From: Russula earlei
Lineage: Eukaryota > Basidiomycota > Agaricomycetes > Russulales > Russulaceae
Direction of reading: 5' to 3'
Length of the DNA: 64,000 nt
NCBI GenBank assembly: GCA_025769875.1
Contig: JAGFNK010000225.1
Coordinates: 1-64,000 of the forward strand
Notes under the pieces: generated by a model
Seen by the model: the letters and a program-made list of their open reading frames with translations, nothing else
The model's database searches: none
Told to the model about the DNA's origin: nothing
Translations under genes and position numbers: made by a program
Shown here: piece by piece, positions 1 through 10,317 of the stretch
Position numbering within the stretch: the first letter of the stretch is position 1
How the letters are laid out: each line of letters starts with the position of its first letter

Positions 1-2229
1 CTTTCTGTGGTATTCCTCTATTAGTCTAGACACTTTGATGTTCTCTACTGGCTCCCAAGAGTCATGGGCTTCGGAGTATCCTTCCCACTGGACTTGATAC
101 TCCAGTTGTCTCCTCCTTCCAGTTCATCTCGAACCTAAATCATTGCTACTTGTATTCCTCTTCTCCCTCCACCAATTCTGCTTCGGGATTGGTGTAGTTG
201 GCCCCATGCTCCTCAGCTTTTATATAAGGATGCATGAAACATGTTATGGATCCTCCAGCGGCTAGGGAGATCCAATCTGTACGTCACAGGGCTGATCACC
301 TCTGTGATTTCAAAAGGCCCATATCATTTTGGGCGTAGTTTCACTGTAGGATGTGTCATTTTTAGGTTGGTGCTATCAAGCCATACCCTGTCAAGACACG
401 TACTGCTGATCACTAAGGACTCAGGAGCAGGTGGGCAAGGGTCGGAACAGATGGTACGCAGCGAAGGCGGTGTTGAACAGGAGGATGAGCCAAACAATGA
501 GGAGGTACCAGATGGGGACTGGTAGGTGTTGCAAGAGGCAAAGGCGAAGACTAGAGGCCAGTGCAGCGAAGGGGCTTTAAACAAGGCAGTCGTTGAAGAG
601 TACCTTGGAGGCGAGGGGAATCTTTAAACTGAGCGGTCGCAGGGGAGTACCCAGGAGGAAGAGAGTATCACAAATGGACAGTCTGACGACTGCCATGCTT
701 CATTGGGGCTTATATACAGTGTACAGGGTCGCTTACAAAGAACTGGGACTATCCTAGACTCTTTGGTACCATCCAATAGGACTACAGAGGCATAAACTTG
801 CTTGTGTCAAGTTTCAGGCTTACTGAGCGCATTACTGATCATTGTGGAGCAATGACATCATTATGATGTCACTGTGGAGCACTTAGTGAGCCTATGAGGT
901 CACTTGTGGAGTCGCTCAGTCAGCTATGATGTCATTGGAGCCTTGATGACGTCAGATGATTTATGCAACAGTTTCTAAGAGTTTGTGCCACTGTTTCGGG
1001 TCCTTGGTGGCTGGGTGGCCATGTGGCTGCCACGCGATGATTACCCGATTAGGAAACGGGTGCCTGGTCGTGTTATAGCGCCTTTGCAATAGCAATATCT
1101 TGTACCGCAGGAGGGATAGCCCAGAAAATGGAAGGGAGTCGGCAATACAAAGTGAGAGAGGTCTCTCTTGAGTGAAATAGGACAATCTATGGCCAGGACC
1201 TGGCCTTGGTTCGTAACATACCCTTTCTCCTTTCTGATAAGGTTGGAAACTTACTTCACTTCCACATTAGGGAAGCGATCTTCATTGCTTCTTGCGCCTG
1301 TGATCTCACTTCCTGGATTCAGACTTTCCAATTGTCTATTCTTGGTATCTTGCTTCCCTGGTTTGGCTGGTGTGCTCTGGGCATAAAACCCATCCATAAG
1401 AAGAAAGGGGACTGCTTGGTTGTCTCTGAAATGTTAGAGTTCATTGTGTATTGCACCTGAGGCAGCCAGTCCACCCAGTTGTCTTGTTGGTGGTTGCAAA
1501 AGATCCTGAGCAATGTTTCCATCATCTGATTTGTCCTTTCTGATTGTCCATCTGTCTGGGGATGGTAGGCGGTGCTGATATTCTGTTTGATATGCAGCCG
1601 GTTGCAAAGTTCCCTAATAAACTTGGAACTTATTAGTCTGTCATGATTGGATATGATCTTGCTCAGTACTCCCACAGAGGGGAATATTCTGTCTTTGTGG
1701 AGCTGTGCTAGCTCTTCTGTGTCCATCTCTTCCTTGCAAGGAAGCAAGATGACACCTTTAGTACAATCATGGTCAGTGACAGTCAATATACTGTCATATC
1801 CTTTGGACTTCAGCAATTTGACCACAAAGTCCATGCTGACAGTTGAAAAGGGAGTAGCCCCTTCTTCTGGTGGTATGGGATACAGGGGAGGTCAACTTGG
1901 ATGAGTGTTTGACTTGTTACTTTGGCAAACTGCACATCCTTCCACATATCGATTGACAAAACGCCTCATGGTGGGCCACCAGTAGTATCACATCATTCCC
2001 AGTAATGTTTTAGCTTTCCCTGGGTGTCCTGCTGTGGGACTGTCATGATACTGTTCCAGTAATGTCCTGTGGGTCCCTTCATCGCCTGTAACCACCAAGG
2101 CTTCATTCTTCCACCATAAGCTATATTCACTTCTCCAGTCAGTGTCTCTGTACCCAATCGAGTAACTTTAGTTGGTGTCTTTCTTCCCCTTGTTGGTTCT
2201 TTATCCATTCTTCTAATGCAGTAGCATGC
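1..2229 (-). pseudogene. Ty3/gypsy chromovirus A1, integrase-chromodomain remnant
   Basis: This is the 3' part of a gypsy pol gene read on the minus strand. From high to low coordinates it shows the end of the integrase zinc-binding region (two Cys in [10 protein letters not shown], about 1920-1950), the catalytic core (VTDHD near 1780, then AYHPQTDGQSERTNQ near 1550), an integrase C-terminal segment containing WLDSTNLK, and a chromodomain at about 1-115 with YQVQWEGYS and SWEPVENIK. Integrase inserts the cDNA copy, and the chromodomain of chromoviruses usually guides insertion to chromatin. The frame is broken: a TGA lies in the zinc region where Arg would fit (before YYWWP), and an LTR is inserted at 389-1218. 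Reverse transcriptase and gag are absent because A2 truncates the element at 2230. Family assignment is confident; the element is dead. Confidence 0.85.
389..1218 (-). repeat. Solo LTR with perfect TSD, inside A1
   Basis: An 830-bp LTR in minus orientation. It starts TGTTACGAACC and ends CTTGACA on the minus strand, giving the TG..CA termini. A TATA-like box (TATATAAG on the minus strand, about 710) lies inside. The 5-bp duplication TACCC flanks it exactly at 384-388 and 1219-1223. When the LTR and one duplication are removed, the A1 integrase frame rejoins. This shows a once complete element reduced by LTR-LTR recombination. Confidence 0.9.
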
Positions 2230-3056
2230 TGTCAAGACTCACTGTTGAACAATCCAGTTCAAGAGTGAGGGATAAGCTTGAAGGCAAGTCAATAGATGTC
2301 TAGGATGGCGTGGGCAAGAAGAAGGGTCCAAAGTAGTAACAGGTACCAGAGAGGTACAGTCACTGGTAGAGATGAGCAGTTACGCAGAGATGAGGCCAGA
2401 ATGACACAAGGGGACGGTCCTAAAGGAGTATCCCAGGGGTAGAGAGTGCCATAAACAAATGGACAGTCTGGGGACTGTCTGGTACTTTATTGGATGCTTA
2501 TATACTACAAGAAAGCTACTAAATAAAGGATGCATCATAACCTTGTTATCAATCACAATAGCTGGATGAGTAAGGCACCCAGGGGTGCTTGGTAAGCATG
2601 CTCAGTCATGCTTAGTAACCTGCTGAGTAAGGAGGCCTTCAGTGATGAGTAATTGTTCTTGGAGTTCAAGTGATCATTGTGTGAACTTCATGGTCCATTT
2701 GCTGTACCTCAGGCTTACTAATACAGTCAGTAAACCTCATTGACTCTTCTCTGGAGACCAGGGCACGTGGGTCTCCTTTTTAGGAGTCTCCACGTTGAGT
2801 TTTCATTTCATGTGTTGAGAGGTTATATGGGTTGAACCACTTTACTGTAGTAAAGACTGGGTAGCTCAATGGCCATGAGCGTCCAGTCTGGTTGGTTAGA
2901 GGTCCTGGGTTCAATCCTAGCAGTGGGCAATCTTCCAAGGCAACTTGGAGCCAAACTTGGCACTGTTGTCTTGTAAGTCAATAGTCATATGCATTCCTCA
3001 TTAAGTCCCTTTGAAGTCCCTTTAATAGAATGGACTCTTTGAGAGCATTCATGACA
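2230..3056 (-). repeat. 3' LTR of element A2
   Basis: An 827-bp LTR in minus orientation, beginning TGTCATGAATG (3056 downward) and ending TCTTGACA (2230). Its R/U5 half is clearly related to the solo LTR at 3516-4478: both share the TAGTATATAAGC TATA region, GACTGTCCATTTGTTTA and GTTCAACAGTGAGTC near the end. The U3 halves differ. The polypurine tract lies immediately next to it, so it is the 3' LTR of A2. Confidence 0.8.
2862..2917 (+). other. tRNA-like A and B boxes inside an LTR
   Basis: Positions 2862-2874 (TAGCTCAATGGCC) resemble a pol III A box and 2908-2917 (GGTTCAATCC) match a B box, 33 bases apart. A 4-bp D-stem (GCTC 2864-2867 with GAGC 2877-2880) is present, while the T-stem pairs poorly and no acceptor stem closes. 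It is not a functional tRNA gene. It could be the head of a SINE caught in the U3 of the A2 LTR. Confidence 0.35.
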
Positions 3057-3059
3057 TTC

Positions 3060-3510
3060 ATCCTCTCTTTATGACTTAGTTGCTCCTGCAACTAGTTTAA
3101 ACAGTTTGGGCATAGTTGGGTTCTGTCAGTGAAACTCCTTGATGGTTTCATTGGCTTTGGTTAAATGGGATGTGGGTTCCCAAGTGTTCTCTGCTGCTGG
3201 GTAACCCTTCCATTGTACTAGGTACTGAATGCCTTTATGGTTTGGGAGCATCTTGAGGCTAAGACTTTGTCCACTTTGTATTGTTCCTCTCCCTCTATAA
3301 GGGTGGGGGTTGGACGCTTGAAATTGGGACCATGGGCTATGGTCTCTTTGTATGGCCTGATTAGAGAGTTATGGAAAACAGGGTGGATCTTCTATATCTT
3401 GGGTAGTTCCAGTCATATGTTGACCAGGTATGAAGTGACAACTTTAAAAGGCCCATACCATCTAGGGGCTAGCTTTGCCTTAGGGTGTGTTGTCTTTAGG
3501 TTGGTAGCCT
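3060..3510 (-). pseudogene. A2 chromodomain and integrase C-terminus
   Basis: Minus-strand translation gives a chromodomain-like block (WKGYPAAENTWEP, about 3140-3210) preceded by the integrase C-terminal GPFK segment (about 3430-3490). This is the end of the A2 polyprotein. The coding path is cut at 3511 by the solo LTR and resumes at 4484. Local frame changes show that it is decayed. Confidence 0.7.
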
Positions 3511-3515
3511 CTAGC

Positions 3516-4478
3516 TGTCATGAACCATTCTCCGGAGAGGGCCCTTGAAGGACCCTTCCTTATAGGAGGAAACCCAGCCTCTATGGTGTCACCCTGTTCA
3601 CACAAGCAAAAGGGGTGAGTAGAGGTGTCCACAATATCGTGCGTGCATTGTTGCGTGAGCGATTCTTGGCACAATCGACATACAGCAAGCCCCACTTAAT
3701 GGCAACCCTTCTAGCAGTAAAGGACAGTATTAGGGCCCTTCTATGGACCCTTTAGGACGACTCTAGGTGCTCTACAAGGAGTACTAACCCGGTATCAAAG
3801 ACTCTACAACGTGTTATTAGATCAACTCTAATAACTATAGAACGAACTATAAGGCAATACTAAGGACCTTAGTAGAAGTATTAGGGTCGACTCTAAGGAC
3901 CCTAATAGAACTATATAAGGGCCTTATAAGATAACACTATTCCCTAACCAAACTCCAAGTCCTCAAATGACCGGCCCTAAACTAACCAACAGGAAATGAA
4001 TCAGGTGCTCACACGTGTACTAAAGCAGTGAACATGTGGACAATGGAAGCTCTTACTCATCAAGAGGAGCCTTCTTACTCAGCAGCTTACTGAGCATGAC
4101 TGAGCATGCTCAGTAAGCATCCTCCGACTTCTTACTCATCACTCTATTGTGCTTGATAACAAGGTTATGACTTGTTCCCTATTTAGCAGTTCTCTTGTAG
4201 TATATAAGCGCTCAATAAAGTAGCGGACAGTCCTCAGACTGTCCATTTGTTTACGGCACTCTCTATCCCTGGGATACTCCTTTAAGGACCGTCCCCTTTG
4301 TGACTATTCTGGCCTCTTCTCTGCACGACTGTTCGTCTCTCACAGTAACAGTGCCTCTCTGGTATCTGTTACTACTCTGGGTCCTCCTTCTTGCCCACGC
4401 CGTCTTGGACGTCTATCGACTCGTCGTCGAGCTTACCCCTCACTCTTGAACTGGATAGTTCAACAGTGAGTCACAACA
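3516..4478 (+). repeat. Solo LTR with perfect TSD, inside A2 pol
   Basis: A 963-bp LTR in plus orientation, starting TGTCATGAACC and ending GTGAGTCACAACA. The 5-bp duplication CTAGC lies at 3511-3515 and 4479-4483. It contains a TATA box (TAGTATATAAGCGC, about 4200) and an AATAAA-type signal soon after. It interrupts the A2 integrase C-terminus in the opposite orientation and shares its 3' half with the A2 LTR. A fragment with the same start is found at 39108. Confidence 0.92.
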
Positions 4479-4483
4479 CTAGC

Positions 4484-5547
4484 CAGACTAGGTCACCTTC
4501 CTTGAACTTGAACATTGGGTTGTGTTTGCTGGATTGTCCCATTATGGCTGCTGCATGTTGAAGTGATGCTGTGACTTCATCTTGGAGTTGGTCCAACCAT
4601 TGTAGTCACTCTTGGACTGATGGGAACTTGGTGGTAAAACCAATAGGTGGGGCAAATACTGGGTTAAAGCCATACCATATCTCAAAGGGGGCTTTGTGGG
4701 TAGCACTATGAGTGCGTGCGTTATGGGCGAACTCCATGAAGGGTATTAACTCTGCCCAGTTATTTTGTTGGTGGGTACAGAAGATTCTTAAATATTGTTC
4801 TAATTCCTGATTGACCCTTTCTGTTTCGCCATCAGTCTGAGGGTGGTAAGCTGTGCTGAGGGAGGACTTGATGTTTAATTTTTTCCACAATTCCTGAGTT
4901 ACTTTTGCTGCAAATTGGGGGCCCCAATCTGAAATCACCTGGAGCGGGAGCCCTATGCGTCTCCACACATTATTCATAATTAGGGAGGCCGTATCTTCTG
5001 CAGTAATGGGTTTGTGGCATGGGGTGATGATAATGGCCTTGCTGAAGTGGTCAACCACCACTAGTAAGCTGTCATATCCCTGCAACAGGGGGAGGTCCAC
5101 AATGAAGTCCATTGTAATGCTGTCCCAGATCTTGCCCATTGGGGTGATGGGCATTAGTGGTACCCTTGTTGCTGGGCAATTCTTTGAACTTTGGCATTCT
5201 GCACAACCATCCACATAGTCCTTTACAAAAGTTAGCATTCCTGGCCACCAGTAGTTGCAGCTTATTAGTTCGTATGTCTTCCATTGGCCTGGGTGGCCTG
5301 TGGCTAGGGAATTGTGGTATGTTTTGAGGATTGTTTGTCACAACGATTCTGACTTTGGGACATAGATCTTTCCTTTAAAGAGGATTAGTTCATCTTCTAG
5401 ATTCCAATCTTGGAGGCGTTTTGTTAGTTGTCATGGGCCATTCTTTAGGATGGTTTCCAATGCTGTCTTGACCTCTGGGTCATACTCCTTGCTGGAGTGT
5501 AACTGTTTTCTGAGTTTGAAGTCCCCAATGGGTTCAGTGGAAGATGA
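4484..5547 (-). pseudogene. A2 integrase
   Basis: Minus strand. The zinc-binding Cys pair (GCAECQSSK) lies near 5200. The core follows with MDFIVDLP (first Asp, about 5110), VISDWGPQF (second Asp, about 4930) and STAYHPQTDGETERVNQ (third acid Glu, about 4830). The function would be integration of the element cDNA. One open stretch of 210 codons spans 4606-5238. It ends in a TGA within VQE-stop-LQW, where Arg would restore the pattern. Downstream coding resumes until the LTR insertion at 4483. Confidence 0.88.
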
Positions 5548-6834
5548 TCAAGTTGCTCTGATTTTGAAAAATTGTTGGTCCAGCAGGACCCTTGCATCAT
5601 TTTCATGCATCCCCTCTTTATAGTCTGGCCACCTGGACAGACCGTCGGCTTTGTTTTGGGTTCTGGGGTGATGTATGATATGGAAGTTGAATGCACTGAG
5701 TAGTAGAGCCCATCGGGCTTGGCAACGGGTGAGCTTCTGTTTCATCATGAAGTAAGTGAGGTTGTTGTGGTCTGTCCACAACTCTACTGGGTGTTTAGCT
5801 CCCTCTAGGTAATGTCGGAAGTGCCAAAGGGAGGAAACTATGGCTAGAAGTTCTTTGTCATAGATCATATAGTTTCTCTGAGCTGGGTCCAATGATTTGG
5901 AGAAGTATGCAACTGGGTGGTACAGGTTTAGTTCATCTGGTTGTTCTAAATTGGAGCCAACTGCAAAGTCGCTTGCATCACAGATCAAGTGGAACGGTCT
6001 GGAGTGGTCTGGTAGCGCTAGGATGGGTGCTTTTGTGAATGCCTTGATGAGGATGCAGAAGGCCTTTTCCTCCTCAGGTCCCCAATAAAATGGGTGATCT
6101 TTTTTGGTTAGATTGAACAATGGTCAGGCCAGATGGGAATATTGGTGTATGAATTGTCTGTAGAAGTTACAAAAGCCTAGGAAAGCTTGAACTTTGGTGA
6201 CATTGCTAGGGGTTGGCCATTGTGTTATGCCTACTAGTTTGTCCAAATCCATTGATATGCGCCCTTGGGATATGTGCATGCCTAGGTAGCTGATGGACAT
6301 TTGACAGAAAGCGCACTTTTCTGGTTTAAGATATAAGTCATGTTCCTGTAGGATTTTGAGGACTTTATGTGTCCATCGGTCTAGATCTTGAACAGTGTTT
6401 GCCAGAATCAGTATGTCATCTAGATATACCACAACATGCCCAGTTGTGATTAATGGTGCTAAGATGTTGTTCATGAATTGTTGAAATGTGGCCGGTGCGT
6501 TACATAGGCCAAAGGTCATAATAAGTGGTTCAAAGAGGCCTAAGGGTGTCTTGAAGGCTGCTAGGTGCTCATCCCCTTGTCGGAGTCGGATGTTGTTATA
6601 TCCCCATTGTACGTTGAACTTTGTGAAATACTGTGCACCCTGTAGTTTGTCAATCAGGTCCGGGATCAATGGTAGGGGGTAGGCATCTTTGATAGTGGCA
6701 GCGTTAAGTCCTCGATAGTCCTGTACTGGGCGTAGGGCGCCACCTTTCTTTTCTACAAAGAAGAATGGGCTAGCTACTGGTGCTTTAGAGGGGCGAATAG
6801 TCCCTCTCTTGAGGTGTTCATCTAGGTATTCTTT
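5548..6834 (-). pseudogene. A2 reverse transcriptase and RNase H
   Basis: Minus strand. The reverse transcriptase shows the QDYRGLN motif (about 6715), FGLCNAPATFQ (about 6500) and the catalytic YLDDIL box (about 6420), then the LGF-FYRQFI thumb region. RNase H follows at 5548-6120 with LICDASDFAVGS (first Asp), the YDKELLAIV block and TDHNNL. A single TGA at 6121-6123 separates the two in frame, in the context SHLA-stop-PLFNL where Arg fits. The polymerase would copy the element RNA in cytoplasmic virus-like particles. The catalytic residues seen are intact, but the ORF is not. Confidence 0.9.
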
Positions 6835-7538
6835 CTATGCTACTAACTCCTTTGGATTGAGCCTATAGATGCCACAGTCCTTATGCAGGGCTCCTGGTTT
6901 GATATTAATGGCATGGTCCCATGGTGCATGAGCAGGGAGGTGTTGGGAGGCCTGTTCATCGAATACACTTTGCCAGGTCTTGAATTCTGTTGGGATTAGT
7001 TCTGCAAGGGGTTGTGTCAGCTGGTTATCTTTTGCTAATTTGGTAGATGTCATACTCTTTGCTTGAATGCATAATGGATGGTGCCAGAAAGCACTATGAA
7101 TCCATTGGTCAACAAGGGGTTCTTCTTTATCCATAGTGTCATAGAATATCAAAGCTGCTACTTGTTTGAATGATGGTTCTTCTTTGTCTTCTGGGAAAGT
7201 GAGGGCTTTTATTGACCCTCCGCATGTATTGTGAGTTGATGGGACCATAATGGAAGATTGTGTCATCACACACATCACTGGGCAGTTTTGTAAAGTGATA
7301 GTGTCATTGGTCCAATTGATGTCTGGGTTGTGGTGTCTTAACCAGTCTGTGCCAAGGATAATGTCATGGTCTCCTATGTTGGTAACAAGGAACTCTGCTT
7401 GCTCATCATGTGTGCCTCCTATTGCTTTGATTTGAAGTCGTTGGATGGTGCTATATCTGATTAAGCCATTAGTGTTTGTGGTGCCGTCCACATTTTGTGC
7501 TGGTGGGGGCTTTTGCAAGCTACAAAGGTGGAGGTTAT
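6835..7538 (-). pseudogene. A2 aspartic protease region, truncated
   Basis: Minus-strand ORF (227 codons to 6835) covering the C-terminal part of a retropepsin-like domain. It shows the FLVTNIGDHDIILGTDWL segment, a typical protease flap and exit sequence, and then the linker to the reverse transcriptase. The catalytic D-S/T-G would lie upstream of 7538 and is missing, as is gag. The ORF ends in TAG (6835-6837), where Gln would fit before KEYLDEHL; this is one of the few non-TGA stops among these elements. Confidence 0.75.
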
Positions 7539-8136
7539 TGTTGTGATTTACCCCTCTTTCGGTTCATCCCTGTGTCACTTCTTATTGTTTCATCTTTGTG
7601 TTTCGTCCTCATCCCTTGGTTACTGTTTCATCCCTTGATGCTGATGATCCCTTATTGTTTCACCACTTTTTGTGTTTCATCTATTGTCGAGTCCCTTCTG
7701 CTATTGGCTCACCTTTATCTATTGTTCCGCATATAGTACTGTACAGCCTCACTACATACAGTATTTAAGTGCCTGTAGAAGCTGGGGAATGCCCCAAGCT
7801 TAGCTTTGTCCCATTTCCTGTCACATCCCTTGCCCTGTACTCTCTCAATCACAACTTTGCTTGTGCTGGCCTACACTTTGCTTGACCTAAGCACACCTCA
7901 AGGAACCCTTGCACTCCTCTTCCTCCTCTGCTTCTCTCTCATCGCTCTCCTCTTCTGTGAAACCAGAAGATTGACTCTGTCTGCGGACTGAGTCATTGTC
8001 TGACTCAGCCTTGAGATGCTAAACCTTTGATCCAGTCTCCTTGAGCCAGCCCCACTGAACCCCTTGAACCAAGTCACAGGGACTTGGCCCCCACTGAACC
8101 TTGAGCTAACGCTCTTACAGCCACGATGCTGTAACA
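7539..8136 (+). repeat. 5' LTR of element B
   Basis: Starts TGTTGTGATTTACCCC and ends GATGCTGTAACA. It carries a TATA-like TATTTAAG (about 7762) and the shared block AGCTTAGCTTTGTCCCATTTCC. It matches the 3' LTR at 14757-15362 and the solo LTR at 40040-40629 along its whole length. No clear tRNA primer site is seen directly after it. Confidence 0.9.
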
Positions 8137-8185
8137 CAAGCTAAGCTTCCTTACTCCATTCTGGAGATCAACCTTGAACTACCAC

Positions 8186-9703
8186 TGAACCATTGGATCC
8201 GTGTCCAACCCAGACCCTCCCCAGACCTCCCTGAATATGTTGTAGGAACTGCCACTTGGGACAGCTTTCACACCTTTCTCTGCTATGTCACTACTGAAAA
8301 CAACGAAGAATTACCTGTTGAATTTATCAACAACTGCTGGTTTGAGCTACAACTTAGAAGAGGACAGCTCTACACCCATCAGGACCTAGAACTCATCAGA
8401 AATGACCTTGGATTAGGGTATTGGAGGGAAGACGACCCTCTTTATGAACCCCCATCAGAAACAGAAGCCTCCTCTATAGAAGGCAACCCCCTCTGAACCA
8501 GAGAACACTGAAACCCAAACACCCTTTGAATCCCCTGCCTTAGAACCAGAGGACCCCATTGAAAACCAAGAACCCATTGAAACCATAGAACTTGAACCAC
8601 AGAACCCCCCTGAACCTACTATGGCAGCCTAACCTCAAATCACCGCACAACCACCCCAAGCAGCCGCTCAGGCCCCTCAGATGGCCGCTCAGGCCCCTCA
8701 GATGGCCGCTCAGGCCCCTCAGATGGCTGCCCAGGCCCCCCCAGTCGCCGTTCCACCCCCTCAAGCAGCTGCCCCAGCACCACAAGGCACTAATGGGTCC
8801 CTCAGCGGTAAAGAACCCACTGCCTTCACAGGGGAGAGGAACAAAACAAAACAATTCATCATGGAATTTAACTTGTACTGGGGCCTTAATGATGACAAAG
8901 CAGTGATGGTTTCCCCTTTTAAATGAACAATGCTGGCCCTCTCCTACATTCAAGGAGAAAAGGTCAAAGAGTGGGTCAACTCACAAGCAACTGCACTCAG
9001 GGAAAAAGTAAACAGGGCCCAAAACCCCGTTGATAGAATGAATGAAGCGCTATGGAACGACTTTCTCACAGACTTCACATTTAAATTCACCAATACTGCG
9101 GAGAAAGAAGATGCCCAAGCAGCCATTGTCAAACATGTAATGAAGGATTCCCTCAATGACTACATCTCCACCTTTGAACAACTACTAAACAAAACAGGGT
9201 GGCCAGAAACGGACGTCATCGCCATTGAAAGCTTCAAAAATGGCCTAAAAATCGGACTCTACCATGCAATCTTGAACAGAGACGTCTGGCCCACCACTCT
9301 CCAAGAATGGAAGGAGGAGGCTAGAAGGCAACATCGACAATTCATCACCATCAGGGAAAAACTTAAAGGAAAAACTACACACTCCCCCTTGGAACACAAA
9401 CCTCATCACCCTGATCGAATGCAAGTGGATGCCGCCAAGTCCAACTTCAAGAAGCCCACTGAAGAAGAAAGGAAACAACTGGCAAAAGAAGGATGTTGCT
9501 TCCGCTGCCGAGAGAAAGGCCACCTTAGCCAGGAGTGCCCCAAAAATACTGCCCCCAATACCTCCAAAGCACAAACTACCAAACCAACCCCAGAGCCACC
9601 AAAGGAGGAAGAAGCCTCCACTATGGTGGCCCGCATGAAAACCTTACCAGCTGAGGATAGAGCCAAACTTTGGGACCTCATCCTCAAAGAGGATTTTCTC
9701 TAG
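8186..9703 (+). pseudogene. Element B gag with CCHC zinc knuckle
   Basis: Gag polyprotein that would form the particle and bind RNA. An N-terminal acidic segment (WDSFHTFLCYV onward, about 8250-8490) is followed, after a frame change in a C-run near 8488, by an acidic and Ala/Pro/Gln-rich linker with 21-bp repeats. The capsid-like domain comes next (about 8820-9400). A CCHC knuckle (CFRCREKGHLSQEC, about 9500-9540) lies near the end. An in-frame TGA at 8924-8926 splits the capsid between PFK and TMLAL, where Arg would fit; an in-frame TAA lies near 8630. The gag stop at 9701-9703 overlaps the protease frame, which is -1 relative to gag, as is common for Ty3/gypsy. Confidence 0.85.
8661..8740 (+). 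repeat. 21-bp coding tandem repeat in gag linker
   Basis: About four near-identical 21-bp units (GCTCAGGCCCCTCAGATGGCC and variants). They encode repeated Ala-Gln-Ala-Pro-Gln-Met-Ala heptapeptides in the linker before the capsid domain. Unit number is likely to vary between copies. Confidence 0.85.
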
Positions 9704-10317
9704 GCCAAGGTACAACAGTCAGTAGTAGGGCCCAAATAGATACCATTGTCCAACATAAGAAAAACTCAATGAAAGTTCCCTTTATGATCACAACAAATGG
9801 AAAGACTGGCCAAGCGCTCCTAGACAGTGGAGCAACAGAAAACTTCATTAGCCAAGGAATTGTGGAAAAATTACAAATTCCACTTCGAACTCTCAGAACC
9901 CCCAGACCCATCATCAATGTAGATGGCACCAGTAACCAAGGAGGAGCACTAACCCATTATGCTCATATGGCCATACGTCATGGCCCCACCACACGACTTC
10001 TCACATTTTACGTCACAAATTTGGGAGAAGATAGAATGATCCTCGGCTATCCCTTCCTAAAGGCATTGAACCCCCTTGTCAACTGGAGCACTGGTCGCCT
10101 AAAAAACCACCTAGGGGTCCTTCTCACCCCTGTACCCCTAGCTAAATCACCAAGAATACAGATTGCACAGATCAGAACAACTGTTATCCCCCCTGAATAT
10201 CTACGACATCAGAAGGTCTTCTCAGAAGAAGCAGCCAAACGACTCCCACCCAGTTGGGGAGTACTCGACTTTAGAATCACCCTGAAACCTGACACCCCCA
10301 AGTTCCTTGATTGCTGA
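9670..10317 (+). pseudogene. Element B aspartic protease
   Basis: This ORF begins in an overlap with gag in the -1 frame. It contains the retropepsin catalytic triad DSG in LLDSGATENFIS (about 9822-9855) and the exit segment MILGYPFL (about 10035). The enzyme would cleave Gag-Pol. The ORF ends in TGA at 10315-10317 (FLDC-stop-TYPLP), which fits Arg in the conserved RxYPLP linker to the reverse transcriptase. Confidence 0.88.

Larger units (their letters stand above)
2230..7538 (-). mobile_element. Ty3/gypsy chromovirus A2, 5'-truncated
   Basis: A second minus-strand chromovirus inserted in the integrase linker of A1. It keeps a 3' LTR (2230-3056), a purine-rich tract next to it (AAAGAGAGGATGAA on the minus strand, 3057-3070) and pol in the order protease, reverse transcriptase, RNase H, integrase, chromodomain. 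Gag and the 5' LTR are missing: the element stops abruptly at 7538 where element B begins. It is interrupted by a solo LTR of related sequence at 3516-4478. Confidence 0.85.
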
